A stretch of DNA of 12,318 nucleotides, from the NCBI GenBank assembly GCA_003193815.1, contig PSPB01000014.1:1-12318 (forward strand), read 5' to 3'. Positions 1-6,610 of this stretch are shown here, one piece after another. Under the pieces are notes generated by a model, which saw nothing but the letters and a program-made list of their open reading frames with translations, had not been told where the DNA came from and made no database searches. Positions within the stretch are counted from its first letter, which is position 1. Each line of letters opens with the position of its first letter. The stretch is from Methanobacteriota archaeon. GTDB lineage: Archaea; Thermoplasmatota; Poseidoniia; MGIII; CG-Epi1. The translations under genes and the position numbers were made by a program.

Positions 1-2
1 TC

Positions 3-458
3 GAGGAGGCGACCTGGGAAATGGTGCAGATGATTATCGACCAGGTGGCCGAAATCGCCGAGGACATCTGGTTCCCCAGCAATCAGATCGGCGACCAAGT
101 TGGCGCCAAGTTCAAGGATGGCGAGGTGACGCTGCCGCCCGAGTTCCACGACGCCATCGACGCCATCCGTGATACTGGGCTGGTGACGCTCTTTGCCCAT
201 CCCGAATATGGAGGGATGGGGTTCCCGACCGCCTTCGAGGTGCTGGGCGACGAGATGATGTGCGCGACCAACATGGCGCTGGCGACCATGACCGGGCTTA
301 CCAAGGGCGCCTACCGCTGCATCCACCAGTATGGCAGCGACGAACTCAAGTCGCTCTACCTGCCGAATGAGTGGCGAGTGGTTCGGCACCATGTGCCTGA
401 CCGAGGCGCACTGTGGGACCGACCTGGGGCTGCTGCGCACGAAGGCGAAGCCCGATGA
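3..458 (+). pseudogene. acyl-CoA dehydrogenase, N-terminal part (cut by window edge, ends in frameshift)
   Basis: This is the N-terminal helical domain of a long acyl-CoA dehydrogenase (FAD enzyme, alpha,beta-desaturation of acyl-CoA in beta-oxidation). The frame is open from base 3 with no start needed: EEATWEM precedes the first Met and matches the family, so the true start lies upstream. Family-like stretches are PEYGGMGFP and TGLTKGAYRCI. Homology stops at SLYLPN (about 351-368); the rest of the frame to 458 is unrelated residues. The downstream frame resumes with MSGEWFGTMCLTE at 367, so the two pieces are one gene with a frameshift. The family normally reads YLPK, two residues, then SGEW, which would fit a 5-base loss here. 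Either a real mutation or a sequencing/assembly error is possible. Confidence 0.85.
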
Positions 459-1713
459 TGAAGGCAGCTACCGGCTTGACGGCGAGAAGATTTTCATCAC
501 CGGCGGCGAGCACGACCTGACCGAGAATATCCTGCACCTGACGCTGGCGCGGCTGCCCGGTGCGCCGCAGGGCGTCAAGGGCATTTCGCTCTTCCTGGTG
601 CCCAAGTTCATCCCTAACGTCGACGGAACGCTGGGCGAGCGCAATAGCATCCGGGCGCTCTCAATTGAGGAGAAGATGGGGTGCAAGGGCTCCCCGACCT
701 GCGTTATCGCGCTCGAGGATGCGCGGGGCTGGCTGATTGGCGAGGAGAATCGCGGGCTGCGCGCGATGTTCGCGATGATGAACCACGAGCGACTGGCGGT
801 TGGCATGGAGGGCGTCGGCGTCGCTGAAATCGCCTACCAGAACGGGCTGGCCTATGCACTGGACCGGCTGCAGGGGCGCGACCTAGGAGGGGCCCGGTAT
901 CCGGAGCAGGAGGCGGACCCGCTGATAGTGCATCCCGACATCCGGCGGATGCTACTGCGCGCCAAGTCGCTCATCGAGGGGATGCGCTGCCTGGCGGTCT
1001 GGACCGGGATTTCGATTGACCGCTCGCTGGCGGACCCCGACGAGGCAATACGCGAGGAGAACGGCGAACTGGTCGAAATCCTGACGCCGATTGTCAAGGC
1101 GCTCTGCACCGACCTGGGGTGCGAAATCACCAACGACATGCTGCAAATTTATGGCGGCCACGGCTACATCCGCGAGCACGGCATGGAGCAATTCGTACGC
1201 GACCTGCGGATTGCCCCCATCTGGGAAGGTGCCAACGGCATCCAGGCGCTCGACCTGGCGGGGCGCAAGCTGCCGCGCGACATGGGGCGGCTACTGCGCC
1301 GCTTCTTCCACCCCGCGCTGGAGTTTGTCGAGCAGCATCGCGATGACCCCGACCTGAAGGAGTTTGTCGAGCCATTTGCGAAAGGGCTGCGCGGGCTCCA
1401 GAAGACCAGCATGTTCCTGGCCCAAAAGGGAATGGGAAACCCGCACGAAATCGGCGCTGGCGCGACCGACTACCTGCGGCAGTTCGGGCTGGTGGCGCTG
1501 GGCTACATGTGGTTACAGATGCTGAAGGTCGCCTTTGCGAAGCGCGGAAGCGACGAGTTCTACGAATACAAACTCATTACGGGCCGCTACTTCTTCGAGC
1601 GCGTCTTCCCCGAAACCATCTCGCGTGCGATCGCCATCGCGTCCGGCGCGAAGACCATGATGGCGATGCCGGACGCCGGCTTCACGAGCGAGCACCGTTT
1701 CTCGGGCAACTAG
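331..1713 (+). CDS. acyl-CoA dehydrogenase, FAD-binding and catalytic part (downstream of frameshift)
   Basis: This is the remainder of the same acyl-CoA dehydrogenase in a different frame. The ATG at 331 is only the first in frame; true homology begins at ATG 367. Visible parts are the flavin/substrate middle-domain motif TMCLTEAHCGTDLG, the beta-domain GEKIFITGGEHDL, the C-terminal helical motif GGHGYIREHG, and PIWEGANGIQ. The Glu of WEGAN (codon 1225-1227) is at the place of the catalytic base in this family. The C-terminal extension after about residue 310, ending in a helical stretch (FYEYKLITGRYFFERVFPE), fits the roughly 590-residue class with an extra C-terminal domain rather than the 380-residue short class. 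Everything expected of the active enzyme is present, so only the junction at 360 prevents a working protein. The TAG stop overlaps the stop of the convergent SDR. Confidence 0.88.
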   Translation: MAATNSSRSTCRMSGEWFGTMCLTEAHCGTDLGLLRTKAKPDDEGSYRLDGEKIFITGGEHDLTENILHLTLARLPGAPQGVKGISLFLVPKFIPNVDGTLGERNSIRALSIEEKMGCKGSPTCVIALEDARGWLIGEENRGLRAMFAMMNHERLAVGMEGVGVAEIAYQNGLAYALDRLQGRDLGGARYPEQEADPLIVHPDIRRMLLRAKSLIEGMRCLAVWTGISIDRSLADPDEAIREENGELVEILTPIVKALCTDLGCEITNDMLQIYGGHGYIREHGMEQFVRDLRIAPIWEGANGIQALDLAGRKLPRDMGRLLRRFFHPALEFVEQHRDDPDLKEFVEPFAKGLRGLQKTSMFLAQKGMGNPHEIGAGATDYLRQFGLVALGYMWLQMLKVAFAKRGSDEFYEYKLITGRYFFERVFPETISRAIAIASGAKTMMAMPDAGFTSEHRFSGN

Positions 1714-2522
1714 TCTGCTATCTGCTTCCCGAGCGTGTAGAACGGGTTGCCCGCCAGCCACTGCCCCCCATCGGCAACCAGGCATTCGCCGGTCACGTAG
1801 TCGCTCGCGGCGAGCCAGAGCACCTGCAATGCCATCTCGTCGGCGGTCGCGAGCCGCCCGCGCGGGATGGTGTCAGTAATCATCTGCTCCATTTCGGGCG
1901 CCGGGAACAGGTTGGCTTTCGCGCCTTCCGTAGGCACGACGCCGGGGCAGAACGCGTTGACGCGGATTCCGTGGCTGGCCCACTCGAGCGCCAGCGACCG
2001 CGTCAGGTTCAGCACCCCTGCCTTGGCGGCGCCGGAGTGCGCCACGAAGGGAGCGGCACCCCAAGCGTAGTTGGCAACGACGTTTACGACGCTGGCGTCG
2101 CGCCCCTTGCAGAGCAGCGGATGGCACGCGCGCGAGACGCGGAAGGTACCGTCGAGCACGATGTCGACGACCGCGCGCCAGGCGTTTTCGCTCATTTCGG
2201 CCACCGGCGCGAAGAAGTTCCCGGCGGCGTTGTTGACCAATATATCGAGCGCGCCCCACTCGCTTTCGAGCGTGGCGGCGAGCGCCGCCACGCTCTCGCT
2301 ATCGCGCACATCGACGACGTGAGTCAGCGCTTCCGCACCGGTGGCTTTGGCGATGGCGGCCGCGCCCGCCGCGAGATGCTCGTCATTGCGCGACGCGATT
2401 GCTACTTGCGCGCCGTGCGCTGCAAAGGCGGTGGCGAACGCCAGCCCCATCCCGGTGCCGCCGCCGGTAACGAGCACGCGGCAGCCGGCGAACAGGTCAT
2501 CACGGAAGGGAGATTCTCCCAC
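1710..2522 (-). CDS. SDR oxidoreductase, 2,4-dienoyl-CoA reductase-like
   Basis: A 270-residue short-chain dehydrogenase/reductase with a Rossmann fold. Seen: the nucleotide-binding TGGGTGMG at residues 19-26, NNAAGNF at 97-103, and an active-site region where the usual YxxxK is SGAAK (Ser163, Lys167). The Ser-for-Tyr replacement, LVNNAAGNF, DIVLDGTF and the PTEGA motif are typical of NADPH-dependent 2,4-dienoyl-CoA reductases, which remove double bonds of unsaturated fatty acyl-CoA. That fits the convergent acyl-CoA dehydrogenase. GTG 2522 was chosen because homology begins just after it (SPFRDDLFAGCRVLVTG). The frame stays open upstream to 2738, but that part lies inside the neighbouring gene and is not SDR-like. 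It starts 20 nt after the stop of the upstream minus-strand gene, so the two probably form an operon. Substrate is inferred from family resemblance. Confidence 0.88.
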   Translation of the reverse strand: MGESPFRDDLFAGCRVLVTGGGTGMGLAFATAFAAHGAQVAIASRNDEHLAAGAAAIAKATGAEALTHVVDVRDSESVAALAATLESEWGALDILVNNAAGNFFAPVAEMSENAWRAVVDIVLDGTFRVSRACHPLLCKGRDASVVNVVANYAWGAAPFVAHSGAAKAGVLNLTRSLALEWASHGIRVNAFCPGVVPTEGAKANLFPAPEMEQMITDTIPRGRLATADEMALQVLWLAASDYVTGECLVADGGQWLAGNPFYTLGKQIAD

Positions 2523-2542
2523 GTTGGCCCAGTCAGGGGGAG

Positions 2543-2962
2543 TTAATGAGCGTCCCGCGACAGCGCGCGTTCGACCCGCAGCGCACCGCGCACCGGACCG
2601 GAGTAGGGGCGGCCGTGCAGGTGGTAGCTGAATAGCCCCAGCTCGAGCCGGCATTCGGCGCTGGCGCCGGCAGGGTCGCTGGCGCGCACCCGCAAGGCGA
2701 GCGGCGCGTCCTGCACTTCGTGGCGCGGCTCGAGCCACATCTCTTCGCTATGCGAGTCGCCCGGCTGTAGGTAGCTGATGGCGACGCGGTCGAGCCCGTG
2801 CGGCCGCAGCTCGCCGTGGTCGTAGAGCAATCGCAATTCGAGCTGCGCGAGTGGCGCCGGGCCAGTGTTGGTGATGCGCTGCTCGACCAGCAGCTTACCG
2901 CGGGTATGGGTCACCCGGGCACTAACTAGCAGCGGACCTTCAGAACCGGTCTCCCAATTCAT
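2543..2962 (-). CDS. hypothetical protein, small beta-sandwich-like
   Basis: I do not recognise this 139-residue protein. It starts at MNWETGSEGP and shows alternating beta-strand patterns such as VEQRITNTGPAPL and VAISYLQPGDSHSEEMW. These resemble Ig-like or adaptin-appendage-like sandwiches in which an ITNTG strand-turn is followed by an xLxPG turn (an inference from pattern only). There is no signal peptide, membrane segment or catalytic motif. ATG 2962 is preceded by GGAG (complement of 2971-2974) with an 8-nt spacer, a good Shine-Dalgarno site and the clearest one in this window. The frame continues upstream to 3301, but that portion is antisense to the dehydratase gene and was discarded. 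It is followed at 20 nt by the SDR gene, so a shared transcript is likely. The base composition resembles its neighbours. Confidence 0.75.
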   Translation of the reverse strand: MNWETGSEGPLLVSARVTHTRGKLLVEQRITNTGPAPLAQLELRLLYDHGELRPHGLDRVAISYLQPGDSHSEEMWLEPRHEVQDAPLALRVRASDPAGASAECRLELGLFSYHLHGRPYSGPVRGALRVERALSRDAH

Positions 2963-2997
2963 GGCGTCTACTCCAACTGAGGGAAACGGGTGGTCAG

Positions 2998-3004
2998 ATA
3001 TAAT
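2998..3004. promoter_or_regulatory. TATA box between divergent genes (dehydratase +, hypothetical -)
   Basis: ATATAAT stands out in GC-rich DNA. Its centre is about 25 nt before ATG 3027, the distance expected for a leaderless archaeal transcript. Read on the other strand it is TATAT, which would place a minus-strand start near 2975, just upstream of the GGAG site of the 2962 gene. It is the only strong A/T element in the 64-nt gap. Confidence 0.55.
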
Positions 3005-3026
3005 CCCTTCGCGGGCTGGGAGCACG

Positions 3027-3965
3027 ATGGTCACGCTCGCCGATATCCACGCTGCCGCTGCGCGGCTCGATGGCGTGGCGCTGCGGACGCCGGTCAGGAC
3101 GTCCGGCGCGCTGGACGAGCTGGCTGGTCGCCAACTGGTCTTCAAGTGCGAAAACCTGCAGAAAGTGGGGGCATTCAAGTTCCGTGGTGCGTGGAACGCG
3201 GTCGCGTCGCTCTCCGACTCCGAAGCGACGCGCGGCGTCTGCACCCACAGCAGCGGCAACCACGCGCAGGCACTGGCGCTCGCGGCGCAGATGCGCGGCA
3301 TCGCGGCGCATATCGTAATGCCCCGGAACGTAATGCCGCTAAAGCTGCGTGCGGTCGAGAGCTACGACGCCCAAATCACGCTCTGCGAGCCGACGCTGGC
3401 AGCGCGCAAAAGCGCGCTGGCGGAAGTGCAGCGCGAGACCGGCGCGGTGCTGGTGCATCCCTACAATGACGCGCGCGTAATTGCTGGGCAGGGGACCGCC
3501 GCGCTGGAGCTGCTGGCGCAGGCCGAGCTCGACGCCATCATCACGCCGATCGGCGGCGGCGGGCTGCTCTCGGGCACCTGCATCGCCGTGCGGGGCACCG
3601 CGCCCGCGGTCGCGCTCTACGGCGCTGAACCGGCTGGCGCCGATGACGCGGCGCGGTCGCTGGCCGCCGGGAAGTTCATCCCGCAAACCGGACCCGACAC
3701 CATCTGCGACGGCCTGCTCTCCAGTCTCGGCGAGCTGACCTGGCCCATCCTGCGTGACCACCTTGCCGCCATCATCACCGTCGACGACGATGGTGTGCGG
3801 CGGGCGATGCGGCTGCTGCGGGACGAGTTGGGGCTGCTGGTCGAGCCGAGCGGCGCCATCGGCTTCGCGGCGACGCTCTCACCCGGCTTCGCGAGCGACG
3901 CACAGCGTGTCGGCGTCATCCTGACCGGCGGCAATGTTGATGCCGCGGAGTTCTTCGGCGAGTGA
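3027..3965 (+). CDS. ilvA: threonine/serine dehydratase (PLP fold-type II)
   Basis: A 312-residue pyridoxal-phosphate enzyme that deaminates threonine (and probably serine) to the 2-oxo acid plus ammonia. Seen: the Schiff-base lysine Lys51 in GAFKFRGA, the substrate loop SSGNHA at 75-80, the glycine-rich phosphate clamp GGGGL at 176-180, VEPSGA at 272-277 and GGNVD near the C-terminus. There is no C-terminal ACT-type regulatory domain, so it has the short form without the classical isoleucine feedback module. Catabolic threonine dehydratase (tdcB-like) or a serine racemase-like enzyme are therefore real alternatives, and the symbol is tentative. ATG 3027 was chosen over the upstream in-frame ATG 2865 because homology begins here and a TATA element lies about 25 nt before it; the extra N-terminus would overlap the divergent gene. 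Confidence 0.9.
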   Translation: MVTLADIHAAAARLDGVALRTPVRTSGALDELAGRQLVFKCENLQKVGAFKFRGAWNAVASLSDSEATRGVCTHSSGNHAQALALAAQMRGIAAHIVMPRNVMPLKLRAVESYDAQITLCEPTLAARKSALAEVQRETGAVLVHPYNDARVIAGQGTAALELLAQAELDAIITPIGGGGLLSGTCIAVRGTAPAVALYGAEPAGADDAARSLAAGKFIPQTGPDTICDGLLSSLGELTWPILRDHLAAIITVDDDGVRRAMRLLRDELGLLVEPSGAIGFAATLSPGFASDAQRVGVILTGGNVDAAEFFGE

Positions 3966-3973
3966 GTGGCGGG

Positions 3974-3995
3974 CTCACCCGCACGGCGCCGTGAG
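3974..3995. other. inverted repeat between convergent dehydratase and tRNA-Arg
   Basis: CTCAC (3974-3978) pairs with GTGAG (3991-3995), and a perfect 12-base palindrome, CACGGCGCCGTG, lies at 3982-3993. It sits a few bases after the dehydratase stop and just before the 3' end of the opposing tRNA. It may be a 3'-end hairpin. It has no T-run, so a classical archaeal terminator is not supported. Confidence 0.3.
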
Positions 3996-4003
3996 GTGGG
4001 GCA

Positions 4004-4079
4004 TGGCGGGCCCGCGGGGATTCGAACCCCGGGTCTCCGGCTTAGAAGGCCGGCGCCTTTCCAGCTAGGCTACGGGCCC
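4004..4079 (-). tRNA. tRNA-Arg (anticodon UCU), CCA encoded
   Basis: Reading the minus strand, a full cloverleaf folds. The acceptor is GGGCCCG/CGGGCCC, the D stem GCC/GGC, and the anticodon stem CCGGC/GCCGG with loop CUUCUAA (anticodon UCU). The T arm is CGGGG-UUCGAAU-CCCCG, with discriminator G and a genome-encoded CCA at 4006-4004. There is no intron. UCU reads AGA/AGG, the Arg codon used heavily in the acidic-protein gene at 7430 but little in the GC-rich genes here. Confidence 0.96.
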
Positions 4080-4101
4080 CACACGCCGGGAAGTGGGGCG
4101 G

Positions 4102-4107
4102 CTTAAG
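4102..4107 (-). promoter_or_regulatory. TATA-like element of tRNA-Arg
   Basis: CTTAAG is centred about 25 nt upstream of the tRNA 5' end (4079) in otherwise GC-rich sequence, the expected TATA position for an archaeal tRNA promoter. The gap up to metG also holds an A/T patch at about 4146-4160 (TTTCTTTTAAATAT), which may be part of the metG 3' end or a second upstream element; I cannot decide. Confidence 0.45.
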
Positions 4108-4166
4108 GGATTTCGCTGTAGCCGCCAGATGCCTCCACCGGCACTGTTTCTTTTAAATATCTGTCG

Positions 4167-6161
4167 TCAGTGAATTCTGCTGCCGTTCTCCACTTGCTGG
4201 TCAGGCTGGAGCAGGCTCACCAGCTTACCGCTCTCGGCGGCGAGCAGCATCCCTTCCGACTCGACGCCGCGGAACTTGGCGCGTTGCAGGTTGACGAGCA
4301 CCGCAATCTGCCGCCCCTGTAGCTCGTCGGCCTCGTAGACACCGCGCAGGCCGGTAACGAGCCGGCGCGTGGGTCCGCCGAAATCGACGTCCAGCAGCCA
4401 CAGCTTGTCGGCGTCTGGGTGCTTCTCCACTCCGACAACGGTGCCGACGCGGATGTCCAGCTTCTTGAAGTCGTCGAAGCTGATTTCTGGCTTTAGCTCT
4501 GGTAGCTCGTCTTGGGGCATTTCTTTCTCCAGGACCTGTTTCAGGTCCAGTTTTGCAAACAGCGGTTCGGGCCGCTGCAGGGTAAAATCAGTCGCGCCGT
4601 CCAGCGCCGCCTCCCAGCCTGCCGCCTGTGGCGTTCCCGGCTGGCCAAGGTAGCGCCAGGCGGTTTCCCCCGTCCGGGGCAGGAACGGCATCATCATGAT
4701 TGAGAGCGCGCGGCAGACGTTCAGGAAGCCGACCAGCTGCGCCTCGCACGCGGCACGGTCCTGCTTCAGCAGCTTCCACGGCGCCGCCGCGTTGAGCGCG
4801 GCGTTGGTCGCTTGCGACAGCTCGAGCATCGCCGCCAGCCCGCGCTTGAACTTGCACGCCGCGAGCGCCGCATCCATTTTCGCGTGCGCGGTCGCGACGC
4901 GGTCGCGCAGCTCCGGCAACGCGCACTCATCGGCGTGGAGCCCGTCGGGGAAGTTCTTCTGCGCGAAGGAGACGACGCGGTGCAGCAGGTTGCCCAGGTT
5001 GCCGATGAGTTCGGTATTGACGCGCGTGACGTAATCCTCCCAGGAAAAATTGGCGTCCTTCTGCTCGGGCATGACTGCCGCCAGGTAGTAGCGCAGCGCC
5101 TCCGAGTCGTAGCGCTCGAGATAGTCGGGAATCCAGACCGCGTGGCGGCGCGACTTGGAGAACTGCGCCGAGTCCAGAAGCAGGTATTCGTTAGCCGGGA
5201 CGTCATGCGGCAATTGCATTCCGCAGCCGAGCAGCATCGCCGGCCAGATGATGGTGTGGAACGGGATGTTGTCCTTGGCCATGAAGTAGCGGTGCTCCGC
5301 CTCAGGGTCGTCCCACCACTTGCGCCACTCCTCCGGTTCGCCCTGCAGCTGCGCCCAGTGGCGCGACGCCGAGTAGTAGCCCATCACCGCCTCGAACCAG
5401 ACGTAGATGCGCTTGCTTTCGTAGCCATCGCGCGGAACCGGGACGCCCCACTCCAGGTCGCGCGTGATGGCGCGGTCCTCAAGGCCTTCCTCGAGCCAGT
5501 TGCGGGTGAATTTGAGCACGTTCGACTTCCAGTGGCCTTTGCCCTCGGAGAGCCACTCTAGCAGCTGCTCGCGGAACGCCGAGAGCCGGAAGAATAGATG
5601 TTCGGTCTCGCGGAACTCGAGCGGTACGTCGGGGTTCAGCTTCGGGTGCGGGTCAATCAGCTCGTCGGCGTCGAGCGTCTTGCCGCATTCATCGCACTGG
5701 TCGCCCCGCGCGCCGGTCGACTTGCAGTGGGGGCAGGTGCCCTCGACGTAGCGGTCGGGCAGGAACTGCCCCGCCTTCGGGTCATACGGCGCGGTGGTGG
5801 TGCGCGGCTCGATGAAACCCGCTTCATCGAGCCGCCCGAGAATCTCGTGCACCACCGCCTCATGCTCGGGCGTGTGCGTGTGGGTGAACAGGTCGAAGGA
5901 AATCCCCATCTCCTCGAGCGAACTGGTGATTAACTTATGGTAGCGCAGCGCGACCTCCTCCGGTTTGGCGCCTTCCTGCTGCGCAGTGACCATGATGGGA
6001 GTGCCGTGCATGTCGCTGCCGCTGACCATCAGCACCCGGTTGCCCTTCAGCCGGTGGTAGCGCGCGAAGATGTCGGCCGGCAGGTAGCAGCCCGCCATGT
6101 GGCCCAAGTGTAACGGCCCGTTGGCGTATGGCCACGCGACCGCGACGAGGATGTGCTTCAC
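4167..6161 (-). CDS. metG: methionyl-tRNA synthetase with fused C-terminal tRNA-binding domain
   Basis: A 664-residue class I synthetase charging tRNA-Met. Seen: the HIGH signature HLGH at residues 18-21, a zinc knuckle with Cys143/146/156/159 (CPHC and CDEC), the KMSKS loop as FSKSR at 334-338, and an anticodon-binding helical domain containing ELIGNLGNLLHR (about 384-395). A C-terminal EMAPII/Trbp111-like OB domain follows at about 558-664 (FKKLDIRVGTV, HPDADKL). FSKSR is a normal form for archaeal/eukaryotic-type enzymes. In some archaea the C-terminal domain is a separate protein; here it is fused. GTG 6161 was chosen because it gives the family start MKHILVAVAWPYANG. The frame also opens at GTG 6194, but that falls upstream of the predicted transcription start. 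GGGAGGG lies about 10 nt upstream, a possible ribosome site if a leader exists. Confidence 0.96.
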   Translation of the reverse strand: MKHILVAVAWPYANGPLHLGHMAGCYLPADIFARYHRLKGNRVLMVSGSDMHGTPIMVTAQQEGAKPEEVALRYHKLITSSLEEMGISFDLFTHTHTPEHEAVVHEILGRLDEAGFIEPRTTTAPYDPKAGQFLPDRYVEGTCPHCKSTGARGDQCDECGKTLDADELIDPHPKLNPDVPLEFRETEHLFFRLSAFREQLLEWLSEGKGHWKSNVLKFTRNWLEEGLEDRAITRDLEWGVPVPRDGYESKRIYVWFEAVMGYYSASRHWAQLQGEPEEWRKWWDDPEAEHRYFMAKDNIPFHTIIWPAMLLGCGMQLPHDVPANEYLLLDSAQFSKSRRHAVWIPDYLERYDSEALRYYLAAVMPEQKDANFSWEDYVTRVNTELIGNLGNLLHRVVSFAQKNFPDGLHADECALPELRDRVATAHAKMDAALAACKFKRGLAAMLELSQATNAALNAAAPWKLLKQDRAACEAQLVGFLNVCRALSIMMMPFLPRTGETAWRYLGQPGTPQAAGWEAALDGATDFTLQRPEPLFAKLDLKQVLEKEMPQDELPELKPEISFDDFKKLDIRVGTVVGVEKHPDADKLWLLDVDFGGPTRRLVTGLRGVYEADELQGRQIAVLVNLQRAKFRGVESEGMLLAAESGKLVSLLQPDQQVENGSRIH

Positions 6162-6179
6162 GGTGGCGCATCCCTCCCG

Positions 6180-6187
6180 ATATAAAT
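6180..6187. promoter_or_regulatory. shared TATA element of divergent metG and queD
   Basis: ATATAAAT (ATTTATAT on the minus strand) is the only A/T-rich element in the 44-nt gap. Its centre, 6183.5, is exactly midway between the first base of metG (GTG 6161, minus) and ATG 6206 of queD (plus), 22.5 nt from each. This suggests one TATA box serving both directions with leaderless or nearly leaderless mRNAs. Confidence 0.55.
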
Positions 6188-6205
6188 CAGCCACGGGCGC
6201 CGGCG

Positions 6206-6610
6206 ATGGGGGCGACAGCGCTCTTATCCCCGCGCGGCTGCCCGACCGTGTTTCGCATCGAGCGCGACTATACCGTCGAGGCGGCGCGACGGCTGCCGCG
6301 GCTGCCCGCCGAGCACCCCTGCCACCGGCTGCACGGCCACCGCTTCACGGTCACGCTCGCCATCGAGGGCGACACTGATAACGAGCAGCAGTGGGTCGCC
6401 GACTACTACGACGTCGATGCCGCCTACGAAGTGGGGGTCGGCAGCCTGATTGACCATAATTACCTCAACGACGTCGCGGGGCTGGAAAACCCGACGACCG
6501 AAGTGCTGGCGCGCTGGGTCTTCGAGCGGCTGGAACCGGCGCTGCCGGGGCTGGTCGAAGTCATCGTTGCCGAAGAGGGCGATACGCGCTGCGCCTACCG
6601 GCCCGGCTAG
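6206..6610 (+). CDS. queD: 6-carboxy-tetrahydropterin synthase / 6-pyruvoyl-tetrahydropterin synthase family (QueD)
   Basis: QueD converts 7,8-dihydroneopterin triphosphate to 6-carboxy-tetrahydropterin, an early step to 7-deazaguanine (archaeosine/queuosine); tgtA, the archaeosine insertion enzyme, lies later in this window. Seen, numbered from ATG 6206: CHRLHGH with catalytic-type Cys39 and zinc-ligand-type His43/His45, the motif IDHNYLND with Asp83-His84, ENPTTEVLA, and a C-terminal Glu in VAEEGD. The N-terminal AAH of the family, carrying the third zinc His, reads AAR here (Arg28). Start choice is uncertain. ATG 6206 fits the TATA spacing and gives 134 residues; GTG 6248 gives MFRIERDYTVEA and 120 residues, close to the usual 121. 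The TAG stop overlaps the stop of the convergent pyrophosphatase. Confidence 0.9.
   Translation: MGATALLSPRGCPTVFRIERDYTVEAARRLPRLPAEHPCHRLHGHRFTVTLAIEGDTDNEQQWVADYYDVDAAYEVGVGSLIDHNYLNDVAGLENPTTEVLARWVFERLEPALPGLVEVIVAEEGDTRCAYRPG

Noticed and set aside
2022..2036. SDR lacks the catalytic Tyr of YxxxK
   Set aside because: Dienoyl-CoA reductase-type SDRs naturally have Ser in this place, so it is a family feature rather than damage.
1509..2546. Long 345-residue plus-strand frame across the SDR gene
   Set aside because: It is antisense to a well-supported SDR; its Arg/His/Gly-rich composition is a high-GC shadow.
2523..2738. N-terminal extension of the SDR to 2738
   Set aside because: It overlaps the 2543-2962 gene and has no SDR resemblance; homology begins at the GTG 2522 start.
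4146..4160. A/T patch TTTCTTTTAAATAT between metG and tRNA-Arg as a promoter of a small RNA
   Set aside because: No folded RNA or conserved element is visible downstream on either strand; it is 67 nt from the tRNA, too far for its TATA box.
5148..5162. MetRS KMSKS loop reads FSKSR
   Set aside because: This is a common form in archaeal/eukaryotic-type MetRS, not an anomaly.
4812..5561. 249-residue plus-strand frame opposite metG
   Set aside because: Antisense shadow of a synthetase with all its motifs.
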